This document shows, piece by piece, positions 1 through 6,699 of a stretch of DNA of 10,455 bases. Source of the DNA: Candidatus Solibacter sp. (lineage in GTDB: Bacteria; Acidobacteriota; Terriglobia; Bryobacterales; Bryobacteraceae); contig JADGNT010000096.1 of NCBI GenBank assembly GCA_017883345.1, positions 1 to 10,455 on the forward strand, in the 5' to 3' direction. Numbering within the stretch: position 1 is the stretch's first letter; the number at the start of each line of letters is the position of its first letter. The translations under genes and the position numbers were made by a program. Below the pieces are notes generated by a model that had not been told where the DNA came from, made no database searches, and saw nothing but the letters and a program-made list of their open reading frames with translations.

Positions 1-23
1 CGAGGTCCGCCCCACAATCGCCC

Positions 24-455
24 CTATCGCCCCGACGACCCGAAGCCGCCGGCACCGCGCGAGGAATCGGCCAGATCGCCTTCCAGCCACTCCACCGCCT
101 CGTAGCGCGCCACGGTCATCTGCGCGATCCTGTCCCCGGCGTGGACGGTGTACGGCTCGCGCCCCAGATTCAGCAGAATCACCCGCACTTCCCCGCGATA
201 CCCCGGGTCGATCGTCCCGGGCGCGTTCGGAATCGTGATCGCGTGCTGGAGCGCCAGACCGCTGCGCGGACGCACCTGCGCTTCATACCCTGGAGGAACC
301 TCGATGGTCAGCCCGGTCGGCACCAGGCGTGGCGCCCCAGGTTCCAGTACGACGTCCTCCACCGCGTGTAGATCCATGCCAGCGTCCTCATTTGGTCCGT
401 GCGCGTACGACGGCAGGATGGCCTGGGGGTGGGTGCGTTGGATTCGGATCTGCAT
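24..455 (-). CDS. dut: dUTP diphosphatase (dUTPase)
   Basis: Hydrolyses dUTP to dUMP and pyrophosphate in the cytoplasm. This keeps uracil out of DNA and feeds dTMP synthesis. At 143 aa it has the normal length for a trimeric dUTPase, and all five family motifs are visible in order: AGMDLHA (25-31), RPRSGLA (62-68), the PGTIDPGYRGE block (79-89) with catalytic Asp83 and Tyr86, GDRIAQM (107-113) and the glycine-rich C-terminal arm RGAGGFGS (133-140). The ATG at 455-453 is the natural start because the conserved N-terminal strand follows directly. There is no properly spaced ribosome binding site: a GGGG run sits one base from the ATG, so a leaderless or nearly leaderless mRNA is possible. It diverges from the thyX-like gene, which would use its product dUMP. 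The function is secure. Confidence 0.96.
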   Translation of the reverse strand: MQIRIQRTHPQAILPSYAHGPNEDAGMDLHAVEDVVLEPGAPRLVPTGLTIEVPPGYEAQVRPRSGLALQHAITIPNAPGTIDPGYRGEVRVILLNLGREPYTVHAGDRIAQMTVARYEAVEWLEGDLADSSRGAGGFGSSGR

Positions 456-462
456 TCCCCGC

Positions 463-469
463 TATCATA
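463..469. promoter_or_regulatory. Shared palindromic -10 region between dut and thyX
   Basis: The divergent gap contains GCTATCATAGC (461-471 with its flanks), a 5-bp inverted repeat around one central base. It reads as TATCAT on the plus strand (463-468) and TATGAT on the minus strand (469-464), each 5/6 to the sigma70 -10 consensus. A weak plus-strand -35 (TTGGAT, 438-443) lies 19 bp upstream, inside dut. Transcription from either side would begin within a few bases of the dut ATG (455) or the thyX TTG (475). This is inferred from sequence only. Confidence 0.4.
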
Positions 470-474
470 GCGTC

Positions 475-1905
475 TTGACCCCTACCAAACGCGTCATCAC
501 GGTAGCGCCCATGCCGCCCGAGAAGAGCGCCTACGCCCTGGCTCGTTACAGCCGGTCCCCCGATTCCATCCGCGAGTCCATGGAATGGGTGCGCTCCCAC
601 AATTCGGAGAAATTCCTGGAGAGCTTCTATTTCCAGTACGGCCATGCCTCCATCGCCGACCTGGGGCACACCGTAATGTGCTTCGAGGGCATCAGCGAAC
701 TGGCCGCCACGGAGATCGAGGCGGAGCCGCTGTGGGATGGCCAGGCCAAGTCGTCGCGCTACCAGGATTTTTCCCGCTCCGGATTCATCACCCCGCCGGA
801 GTTGACCGGCCAACCCGCCGTGGAATATCAGGCGGCCGGCGAGGCTCTGCTCGCGGCCTATGCCAAGCTGAAGGACCTGGCGTTTGCGACCTTGTGCGAG
901 CGTCTGCCGCGCCCCGAGGACATGAAGCCGGACGCCTATCGGCGCAACCTCGCCGCCCGCGCCTTCGATGTGGCGCGCTACCTGCTCTTCTGGGGCGTTC
1001 CCACCAATGTAGGGCAAGTGGCCAGCATCCGCACCGTGGAGAAACAGATCCGGCGGCTGAAGGCTTCCGAATACGAGGAACTGCGCAGCCTCGGCGACGA
1101 GATTGCGCAGGCGTGCGCCGCCCTGCCCGATTGCGTTTGGGATGTCCACGCCAAACCCGAACCCCTGGCCCCCACCCTGGCGCGCCACGCCGACGCCGAC
1201 CAGCACCTCGCGCAATCCCGCGAAGATCTCAAGCTCTGGGCCGCGCAGAACCTGCCGGCGCGCGCCGGCAATGAGGCCGGCCGCGTCGATCTCATCCGCC
1301 CCACCAACGTCCCCGCCGATATCGCCGCCACGCTGCTCTACTCCGTCACCGCCCGCCCGTTCCGCGAACTTTACGATCTGGCCTGCGCGTGGAGCCAGCG
1401 GCAGCGCGCCGAAGTGATCGACGTGGCGCTCCAATCGCGCACGCGGCGCGACGAGATCCTCGCCGGTTTTCGCGGCGGCCTGTATGCCTACGATATGGTG
1501 ATGGATATCGGCGCCTTCCGCGACCTGCACCGCCACCGCCGTTGCCAGAAATTCCGTCAGGCCTACAGCGGCAATCTGGGCTTCGACACGCCGAAGCTGG
1601 TCACCGAATCCGGCGCGGGGGAAGTTTACCGTGCCGCCATGCAAGCCGCGCTCGCCGTGATGCACCGCCTGCCCGCGGGCGCCGGCGAATACCTGCTGCC
1701 CTTCGGCGCGCGCTCGCGCTTCCTGTTCAAGATGGACTTCGCCGAAGCCGAATACATCTCGCGCCTGCGCAGCGGCGTCAAGGGCCACTTCAGCTACCGC
1801 GAAATCGCTTGGGAGATGAAGGTCAAAATGGTGCAGCTAGAGCCCGAACTGGGCCGTCTGATCGACGCCACTCCGCCCTGGATCGAAGACCCGCTGCAGC
1901 GGTAA
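475..1905 (+). CDS. thyX: ThyX-like FAD-dependent thymidylate synthase, long two-domain form
   Basis: Probable flavin-dependent thymidylate synthase, converting dUMP to dTMP with methylene-tetrahydrofolate and reduced FAD. It is about 476 aa, twice a classical ThyX (~220-250 aa), and reads as two ThyX-like halves. The N-terminal half has an HASIADLGH block (57-65) and an SSRYQDFS segment (93-100), with no RHR triad before it. The C-terminal half carries RHR at 353-355 followed by RQAYS (361-365), which resembles but is shorter than the classical RHR(X7)S signature. I chose the TTG at 475 because it includes the first beta strand (RVITVAP); the in-frame ATG at 511 is the alternative (464 aa). 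The open frame continues upstream to 148 but there overlaps dut. Its position next to dut supports a role in dTMP synthesis. The family is secure, but the exact activity of the long form is less so. Confidence 0.8.
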   Translation: MTPTKRVITVAPMPPEKSAYALARYSRSPDSIRESMEWVRSHNSEKFLESFYFQYGHASIADLGHTVMCFEGISELAATEIEAEPLWDGQAKSSRYQDFSRSGFITPPELTGQPAVEYQAAGEALLAAYAKLKDLAFATLCERLPRPEDMKPDAYRRNLAARAFDVARYLLFWGVPTNVGQVASIRTVEKQIRRLKASEYEELRSLGDEIAQACAALPDCVWDVHAKPEPLAPTLARHADADQHLAQSREDLKLWAAQNLPARAGNEAGRVDLIRPTNVPADIAATLLYSVTARPFRELYDLACAWSQRQRAEVIDVALQSRTRRDEILAGFRGGLYAYDMVMDIGAFRDLHRHRRCQKFRQAYSGNLGFDTPKLVTESGAGEVYRAAMQAALAVMHRLPAGAGEYLLPFGARSRFLFKMDFAEAEYISRLRSGVKGHFSYREIAWEMKVKMVQLEPELGRLIDATPPWIEDPLQR

Positions 1906-1950
1906 GAGGGCCGGCCGATCGGTCACATCCGCGAGATGGCTACGAGAAAC

Positions 1951-1997
1951 GTGACAGAGAGCCGTACATGCTTTACGCTGGAAAGAGGTAGTAGGAG
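1951..1997 (+). promoter_or_regulatory. Possible promoter and RBS of the vapBC-like pair
   Basis: GTGACA (1951-1956) and TACGCT (1974-1979) are separated by 17 bp and could be a modest sigma70 promoter. A clear Shine-Dalgarno AGGAG (1993-1997) lies 9 nt before the antitoxin ATG at 2007. The RBS is convincing; the promoter is a weak match. Confidence 0.4.
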
Positions 1998-2006
1998 TTT
2001 TGGCCC

Positions 2007-2240
2007 ATGACTGTGATTGAACTTCCCGACCACCAAGCGGATGTGCTCAAGGCGAAAGCGGCGGCGCAGGGCTTGACGCTGGAAGGATGGTTGACCCAGC
2101 TTGCCGACGAGGAAGCGCCTTCGGCCGCGCCACGCTCCCCGCAGGAAGCGGCGGCCCGCATCCTCCAATTGCAGAAGCGCGTGAAGCCCGATCCAGAAGG
2201 CTGGACCGTTCATGATTACATCAATCATGACCGCCCCTAA
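2007..2240 (+). CDS. Antitoxin of a VapBC-type module
   Basis: A 77-aa protein that should bind and neutralise the PIN toxin encoded immediately downstream and repress their shared promoter. The N-terminal half (residues 1-35, with IELPDHQADVLKAKAAAQG) looks like a small ribbon-helix-helix-type DNA-binding segment. A linker rich in Ala, Pro and Ser follows, then a C-terminal tail with GWTVHDYI (66-73) that probably contacts the toxin. The start is fixed by AGGAG at 1993-1997. Its TAA overlaps the toxin ATG by one base (TAATG at 2238-2242), which implies translational coupling. I infer the role mainly from size, position and coupling; the exact antitoxin subfamily is not certain. Confidence 0.78.
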   Translation: MTVIELPDHQADVLKAKAAAQGLTLEGWLTQLADEEAPSAAPRSPQEAAARILQLQKRVKPDPEGWTVHDYINHDRP

Positions 2241-2653
2241 TGGTCGCCCTTGTCATTGACTCATCGCTTGCGGCCGCATGGTGCTTTCCAGATGAGCGCA
2301 CGGATTACACGAACGCCATTCTCCGGGCGGTGGCCGCCCCGCTCGAAGCCGTAGCACCCCGCCTGTGGACCTATGAAGTGCGCAATAGCGTTCTGATGGG
2401 ATTGCGGCGTAAGCGCATCACCCACGCCGACGCCCAGGAGTTCTTCGAGTGCATCAAAGGCCTGCCCATCCGGTTGGCCGATCCGGTTTCCTACGACGTC
2501 GTTTTCGGCCTGGCTGATCGTCACGGGCTCACCGTCTATGACGCCGCCTACCTTGACCTGGCCCTCCGTGAGGGCTTACCGCTTGCCAGTCTGGACAAGG
2601 CTCTCTGCAAAGCAGCCGGCAAAGCATTTGCAATTTCGCAAGATTGCGAATAG
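2240..2653 (+). CDS. vapC: VapC-family PIN-domain ribonuclease toxin
   Basis: A 137-aa PIN-domain protein, expected to act as a Mg2+-dependent endoribonuclease that stops translation when its antitoxin is lost. The acidic active-site set is intact: Asp7 in VIDSS, Glu46 in TYEVRNS, Asp101 in YDAAYLDLA (with Asp105 nearby) and Asp119 in ASLDKAL. The length is typical of VapC. The ATG overlaps the antitoxin stop by one base, as expected for an antitoxin-first operon. The stop lies 11 nt before the GTG of the next toxin gene, so both TA pairs could share a transcript. No truncation or missing catalytic residue is visible, so it is probably functional. Confidence 0.92.
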   Translation: MVALVIDSSLAAAWCFPDERTDYTNAILRAVAAPLEAVAPRLWTYEVRNSVLMGLRRKRITHADAQEFFECIKGLPIRLADPVSYDVVFGLADRHGLTVYDAAYLDLALREGLPLASLDKALCKAAGKAFAISQDCE

Positions 2654-2664
2654 ACTAGAACCGA

Positions 2665-3033
2665 GTGCCCAGAGCGAAAGTCGTCCTTTACCAGGAAGAG
2701 GACGGATCGTGCCCATTCTTGGCGTGGTTCAGTGGACTGCCCGCAAAGGTCCAGGACAAGTGCTTCCTGCGATTGGAGCGGTTGCGTGAAGCCGGCCACG
2801 AATTGCGGCGGCCCGAGGCGGACTTTCTACGCGATGGGATTTACGAGCTCCGGGTCAGCCTTCAAGGCGTTCACCACCGAATCCTGTACTTCTTCGACGG
2901 AACAGCGGCGGCAGTGGTCTCGCATGGGCTAATCAAAGAGCGGGTCGTCCCGCCGAAGGAGATTGACCGTGCCGTTGAGCGCAAGAAGCGGTTCGCAGTC
3001 AACCCACGGAGACATACCTACGAGGAGGCGTGA
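2665..3033 (+). CDS. HigB/RelE-like toxin, phage Gp49-like (DUF891) family
   Basis: A 122-aa toxin of the RelE/HigB superfamily, expected to cleave mRNA at the ribosome. Typical family features are the central IYELRV strand, HHRILYFF, then SHGLIKERVVPPKEIDRAVERK, which matches the usual pattern of a strand followed by a Lys/Arg-rich helix. The start is GTG at 2665; no strong RBS precedes it, so it may be translated by coupling from vapC, whose stop is 11 nt upstream. The antitoxin follows after a single base. This toxin-first order is the HigBA arrangement. The C-terminal tail after the helix is basic. I assign the family with confidence, but activity is inferred. Confidence 0.87.
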   Translation: MPRAKVVLYQEEDGSCPFLAWFSGLPAKVQDKCFLRLERLREAGHELRRPEADFLRDGIYELRVSLQGVHHRILYFFDGTAAAVVSHGLIKERVVPPKEIDRAVERKKRFAVNPRRHTYEEA

Positions 3034-3034
3034 C

Positions 3035-3355
3035 ATGGCGAAGATGTCGAAACCAACCAGCGACGCAGTGGAAGTCCTTCACCGCCGGTTTTACGAAGGC
3101 AAGCCAAGCCGGCTGAAGAACCTTGAAGAGGCGCGAGCGAACGGGGAGATCGCCCGCAAGATCCGCGGGTTGAGGACGGCGGCGGGCCTCACCCAAACTC
3201 AACTTGCCAAACTCATCGGCACCACGGCGTCGGTCATCTGCCGCCTTGAGGACGCAGATTACGAAGGCCACTCATTGGGAATGCTACGTAGAATCGGAGC
3301 CGCATTGAATCGGCGAGTCGAGATCCGGTTCGTTACCATCCGGCGCTCGGCGTAA
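3035..3355 (+). CDS. XRE-family antitoxin (HigA-like)
   Basis: A 106-aa DNA-binding antitoxin paired with the preceding HigB-like toxin; it should bind the toxin and repress the operon. The helix-turn-helix lies at about residues 39-75: IARKIRGLRTAAGLTQTQLA followed by LIGTTASVICRLED, a standard XRE motif. The tail RRVEIRFV is common in HigA-type antitoxins. The start is ATG 3035, chosen over upstream in-frame codons because of the GAGGAGG Shine-Dalgarno at 3022-3028 and because it begins one base after the toxin stop (3033). The first ~35 residues are extra relative to the HTH core and may contact the toxin. No defect is seen. Confidence 0.9.
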   Translation: MAKMSKPTSDAVEVLHRRFYEGKPSRLKNLEEARANGEIARKIRGLRTAAGLTQTQLAKLIGTTASVICRLEDADYEGHSLGMLRRIGAALNRRVEIRFVTIRRSA

Positions 3356-3378
3356 CACAGCCATCCCGCCCGGCCTCT

Positions 3379-3400
3379 AGCTGCCGAACAGGCGGCTTTT
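3379..3400 (+). terminator. Probable rho-independent terminator after the TA island
   Basis: AGCTGCC (3379-3385) pairs with GGCGGCT (3391-3397) through a 5-nt loop. The stem is 7 bp including one G-U pair, and it runs into TTTT (3397-3400). It sits 24 nt after the higA-like stop, where the TA transcript would be expected to end. The T-run is short, so strength is uncertain. Confidence 0.5.
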
Positions 3401-3423
3401 CGCTGCGCGCCCCGGTCGGGCGT

Positions 3424-3429
3424 TACAAT
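3424..3429 (+). promoter_or_regulatory. Possible -10 element of the heptose operon
   Basis: TACAAT within GCGTTACAATG matches the sigma70 -10 consensus at 5/6 and lies 5 nt before the TTG taken as the start of the oxidoreductase. A very similar GCGTTACACTG precedes the ROK gene at 8615-8625. No good -35 is visible at the expected distance. Confidence 0.4.
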
Positions 3430-3434
3430 GCATT

Positions 3435-4430
3435 TTGACCCCGAGAACAGGAGTGCGCGCGGCCATCGTCGGCTGCGGACTGATTGGACGCAAGCGCGCG
3501 GCCTCACTTCCGCCTGGGAGCGTGACGGTTTGCTGCGATATCGAAGCGCCGCGCGCCGTGCAACTGGCCGCCGCTACGCGCGGAGCCGCGCCGTCCACCG
3601 ATTGGCAGGCGACGGTCCGCCGCGACGATGTCGACGCGGTCTTCATCGCCACCACGCACGATCAACTCGCGGCCGTAGCGGCCGAAGCGGCGGCCGCCGG
3701 CAAGCACGTGTTCATCGAAAAGCCGGGGGCCCGCGCTGCCCGCGAGCTCGACGCCGTGGCCGATGCCGCGCGCCGCACCGGCGCGTTGGTGCGAATTGGC
3801 TTCAATCACCGCTATCACCGCGCGTTCCGCAAGGCGCGCGAGATCTTCGAGAGCGGCGCGCTCGGCGAGCTGATGTTCATCCGCGGCCGCTATGGCCACG
3901 GCGGACGTCCCGGCTACGATCGCGAATGGCGGGCCGACCCCGCTGTCTCCGGCGGCGGCGAACTGATCGACCAGGGCGCGCACTTGATCGATCTCTCGCG
4001 CTGGTTCCTGGGCGATTTCCCCAGCGTGCGGGGCCGCGCCCGCACCTATTTCTGGGACATGGCGGTGGAGGACAACGGGTTCCTGCTGCTCGAAACCGCG
4101 CGCGGCCAGGTGGCTTTCCTGCACGCCAGTTGGACCGAGTGGAAGAACCTTTTCTGCTTTGAGATCGCGGGGCGCGCGGGCAAACTCGAAATCAGCGGTC
4201 TGGGCGGCAGCTACGGCCCCGAACGCCTCACCTGGTACAAAATGTCGCCGGAGATGGGACCGCCCGAAACCCTGGCATGGGAATACCCCATGGCCGACGA
4301 TTCCTGGCACGCCGAAAACGCCGCCTTCCTGGAAGATATCCGCCTCGGGCGCCAACCCGACCCCGGGATCGGAGACGCGCAAGCCATGCTGCGGATTATC
4401 GAAACCGTTACCCGCGAGACGCCCGCATGA
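3435..4430 (+). CDS. Gfo/Idh/MocA-family NAD(P)-dependent oxidoreductase
   Basis: A 331-aa sugar-type dehydrogenase. The N-terminal Rossmann fold shows AAIVGCGLIG (9-18), followed by the family EKP motif (Glu95-Lys96-Pro97) that contacts cofactor and substrate. The GFNHRYHRAF block comes next, and the catalytic D-x-G-x-H-x-x-D pattern is at Asp179, His183 and Asp186. The substrate cannot be read from sequence. As the first gene of the heptose operon it may oxidise or epimerise a heptose or its nucleotide-linked form, but that is inference from context. The start is TTG at 3435; the in-frame GTG at 3453 is the alternative, although its GGAG overlaps the codon. The stop overlaps the next ATG (ATGA, 4427-4430). 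Confidence 0.88.
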   Translation: MTPRTGVRAAIVGCGLIGRKRAASLPPGSVTVCCDIEAPRAVQLAAATRGAAPSTDWQATVRRDDVDAVFIATTHDQLAAVAAEAAAAGKHVFIEKPGARAARELDAVADAARRTGALVRIGFNHRYHRAFRKAREIFESGALGELMFIRGRYGHGGRPGYDREWRADPAVSGGGELIDQGAHLIDLSRWFLGDFPSVRGRARTYFWDMAVEDNGFLLLETARGQVAFLHASWTEWKNLFCFEIAGRAGKLEISGLGGSYGPERLTWYKMSPEMGPPETLAWEYPMADDSWHAENAAFLEDIRLGRQPDPGIGDAQAMLRIIETVTRETPA

Positions 4431-5410
4431 TTATCACCCGCAGCCCGCTGCGCATTTCCCTGGGAGGGGGCGGCACCGACCTCCCCTCCTACTACCGCGA
4501 ACACGGAGGCTTCGTCCTCTCCGCCGCCATCGATAAGTACGTCTACATTACGCTGCACGAGACCTTCCAGCCCGAGTTCCTGATCAAGTATTCGGCGACC
4601 GAAGTAGTGCAGACGGTGGACGAGATCAAGCACCCCATCATCCGCGAGGCTTTGCGCATGGTGCCGGTCAGCGCGCCGCACCTGGAGATCGTCAGCCTCT
4701 CCGATATCCCCGCCGGGACGGGCCTGGGATCATCCGGCAGTTTCACGGTGGCGCTGCTGCGCGCCCTGCACACCCTGAATAAGGAATTCGTTCCGCGCCA
4801 GGAGCTGGCCGAACAGGCCTGCCGCATCGAAATCGACATCCTGGGCGAGCCCGTCGGCAAGCAGGACCAGTACATCTCCTCCTTCGGCGGCATCACGTCC
4901 TTCGAGTTCCGCCAGGATGGCGGCGTGGACGTGACCCCGCTGCAAGTCTCCACCGAGACCCTGTATAACCTGGAAGACAATCTGCTGCTGTTCTTCACCG
5001 GCTTCACGCGGTCCGCCTCGGCCATCCTCGCCGAGCAGGATCGGAAGACCCGCGGCGGCGACCGCGGGATGATCGAGCACCTGCACCAGATCAAGCAGTT
5101 CGGCTATGAGAGCAAGGCCGCGCTCGAGCAGGGCGATCTGCGCCGCTTCGCCGCCATCATGCACGAGCACTGGGAGCGCAAGAAGTACCGGTCGAAATCC
5201 ATGACCAATGCCGTGATCGACGAGTTCTATGAGCTGGCGCGGGCCAACGGAGCTCTCGGCGGCAAACTGATTGGCGCCGGCGGGGGCGGATTCCTCATGC
5301 TGTACACCGAGGATAAGACGCGCCTGCGCCACGCGCTGCGCGAAGCCGGGTTGCGCGAAGTGCGCATGCGCTTCGATTTCGAAGGCACCATGCTGGTGAC
5401 GCGTTCCTGA
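4427..5410 (+). CDS. hddA: D-glycero-alpha-D-manno-heptose-7-phosphate kinase (GHMP family)
   Basis: A 327-aa GHMP kinase, probably phosphorylating C1 of D-glycero-D-manno-heptose 7-phosphate with ATP to give the alpha-1,7-bisphosphate. The start IITRSPLRISLGGGGTDLP (2-20) is typical of HddA-like kinases. The ATP-binding motif IPAGTGLGSSGSF lies at 94-106, and the C-terminal motif GGKLIGAGGGGF at 278-289. The ATG overlaps the stop of the oxidoreductase gene by 4 nt, so translation is coupled. The HddC-, GmhA- and GmhB-like genes that follow in the same operon favour heptose over fucose or galactose as substrate. Other GHMP sugar kinases share the fold, so the substrate rests partly on context. 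Confidence 0.88.
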   Translation: MIITRSPLRISLGGGGTDLPSYYREHGGFVLSAAIDKYVYITLHETFQPEFLIKYSATEVVQTVDEIKHPIIREALRMVPVSAPHLEIVSLSDIPAGTGLGSSGSFTVALLRALHTLNKEFVPRQELAEQACRIEIDILGEPVGKQDQYISSFGGITSFEFRQDGGVDVTPLQVSTETLYNLEDNLLLFFTGFTRSASAILAEQDRKTRGGDRGMIEHLHQIKQFGYESKAALEQGDLRRFAAIMHEHWERKKYRSKSMTNAVIDEFYELARANGALGGKLIGAGGGGFLMLYTEDKTRLRHALREAGLREVRMRFDFEGTMLVTRS

Positions 5411-5413
5411 CCC

Positions 5414-6106
5414 ATGCTGCCCATGGCCATCCTCGCCGGCGGACTCGCCACGCGCCTGCGGCCCGCGACCGAGAGGGTTCCCAAGGCGCTGATTGAAGTC
5501 GCGGGCGAGCCCTTTCTGGCGCACCAGTTGCGGCTGCTGCGCCGCCATGGCTTCGAGCGCGTGGTACTGTCGGTGGGCTACCTCGGCGAGAAGATCCAGG
5601 CGTTCGCGGGCGACGGGCGGGCCTTCGGGCTACACGTGGAGTATGCGTTCGACGGGCCGCAATTGCTGGGTACCGCGGGCGCTCTTCGCCGCGCGCTGCC
5701 GATGCTGGGCGACGCGTTCGCCGTGATCTACGGCGATTCCTACCTGCCCTGCGACTACCGCGCCGCGCTGGCGGCGTTTGGCGATTCCGGCAAGCTCGGC
5801 CTGATGTCGGTCTACCGCAACGAAGGTCTCTGGGACACCAGCAACGTGGAGTTTACCGGCGGCCGCATTGTGGCTTACGATAAGGCGAACCGTACGCCCG
5901 CCATGCACCATATCGATTACGGGCTGGGCGCTTTCCAGCGGGCGGCCTTCGACGATGTGCCGGCCGGCCAGCCAAGCGACCTGGCCGCGGTTTATCGGGG
6001 TTTGTTGCGCCGCGGCGAACTTGCCGCCTGGGAGTCGCCCGAGCGATTCTATGAAATCGGCTCGATCCAGGGTATCGACGATCTCGGGGAGTTTCTCAAA
6101 TCATGA
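5414..6106 (+). CDS. hddC: Sugar-1-phosphate nucleotidyltransferase, probable heptose-1-phosphate guanylyltransferase
   Basis: A 230-aa nucleotidyltransferase, expected to join D-glycero-alpha-D-manno-heptose 1-phosphate to GTP, giving GDP-heptose and pyrophosphate. The signature AGGLATRLRPATERVPK (8-24) is the nucleotide-binding loop with its conserved Arg and Lys. YGDSY (106-110) holds the metal-binding Asp108, and FYEIGSIQGIDDL near the C-terminus is also typical. It is short and has no left-handed beta-helix acetyltransferase tail, as in HddC. It begins 3 nt after the kinase stop; the ATG at 5423 is an alternative start. Its stop overlaps the next ATG. GDP rather than dTDP or UDP is inferred from the operon, not from a residue I can point to. 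Confidence 0.85.
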   Translation: MLPMAILAGGLATRLRPATERVPKALIEVAGEPFLAHQLRLLRRHGFERVVLSVGYLGEKIQAFAGDGRAFGLHVEYAFDGPQLLGTAGALRRALPMLGDAFAVIYGDSYLPCDYRAALAAFGDSGKLGLMSVYRNEGLWDTSNVEFTGGRIVAYDKANRTPAMHHIDYGLGAFQRAAFDDVPAGQPSDLAAVYRGLLRRGELAAWESPERFYEIGSIQGIDDLGEFLKS

Positions 6107-6699
6107 CATTTACCGAACAGTTTCTGGCCGAAGCCGGCGAAATCCTCAAACGGATCGATGTGGCGGCGGTGGAACGCTTGGCTGCCACACTGGCCGAATG
6201 CCGGGCGGGCGGCGGCCGGCTCTTCATCCTCGGCGTGGGCGGCAGCGCGGCCAACGCGTCGCACGCGGTCAACGACTTCAGGAAGATCTGCGGCCTCGAA
6301 GCCTACGCGCCCACCGACAACGTCAGCGAGCTGACCGCGCGCACCAACGATGAAGGCTGGGCGGGCGTCTTCGAAGGCTGGCTGCGCGTCAGCCGTCTGC
6401 GCGCGACGGATGCCCTGCTGATCTTCTCGGTGGGCGGCGGCAATCTGGAGAAGCAGGTGAGCCCGCTCCTGGTGGCGGCCATCCAGTACGCCAAGACCGT
6501 CGGCGCGAAAGTGACCGGGATTGTGGGGCGCGATGGCGGCTACACGGCGCAGAACGCCGACGCCTGCGTGATCGTGCCCACGGTCAACGCCAAACATGTC
6601 ACGCCGCACGCCGAAGCGTTTCAAGCCGTGATCTGGCACCTGCTGGTGACGCATCCCGCGCTCAAGCAGGCGGAGACCAAGTGGGAATCGGTTCGATGA
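6103..6699 (+). CDS. gmhA: SIS-domain isomerase, GmhA-like (sedoheptulose-7-phosphate isomerase)
   Basis: A 198-aa SIS-domain protein, probably converting sedoheptulose 7-phosphate to D-glycero-D-manno-heptose 7-phosphate, the first step of the pathway. The phosphate loop is GVGGSAANASH (44-54), then the NDEGW block (82-86) and FSVGGGN, which replaces the usual STSGNS-type loop. The C-terminal motif TPHAEAFQAVIWHLL (167-181) is in the place of the classical catalytic helix. By my alignment, E. coli GmhA His61 matches His54 and Glu65 matches Asp58. The Gln/His pair of the last helix does not keep the classical spacing. The gene starts in an ATGA overlap with hddC, with GGGGAG (6086-6091) as RBS. 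A related isomerase role cannot be excluded. Confidence 0.78.
   Translation: MTFTEQFLAEAGEILKRIDVAAVERLAATLAECRAGGGRLFILGVGGSAANASHAVNDFRKICGLEAYAPTDNVSELTARTNDEGWAGVFEGWLRVSRLRATDALLIFSVGGGNLEKQVSPLLVAAIQYAKTVGAKVTGIVGRDGGYTAQNADACVIVPTVNAKHVTPHAEAFQAVIWHLLVTHPALKQAETKWESVR

Noticed and set aside
148..474. Upstream extension of the ThyX-like open frame (585 aa in total)
   Set aside because: It lies entirely over dut on the opposite strand, which has all five dUTPase motifs, and its translation has no ThyX-like content. The conserved protein begins near 475.
388..1788. 466-aa open frame antisense to thyX
   Set aside because: Ala/Gly/Arg-rich low-complexity product typical of the antisense frame of GC-rich genes, with no recognisable domain; thyX on the plus strand is clearly coding.
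1906..1930. GGCCGGCCGATCGGTC after thyX as a terminator
   Set aside because: It is only a short self-complementary GC stretch with no T-run, and the arms are too close to form a good hairpin.
3504..4382. 292-aa open frame antisense to the oxidoreductase gene
   Set aside because: It mirrors a gene with clear Rossmann and catalytic motifs and shows no motif of its own.
4730..5548. 272-aa open frame antisense to hddA/hddC
   Set aside because: It crosses two real gene ends on the other strand and has only repetitive Gln/Gly/Ala content.
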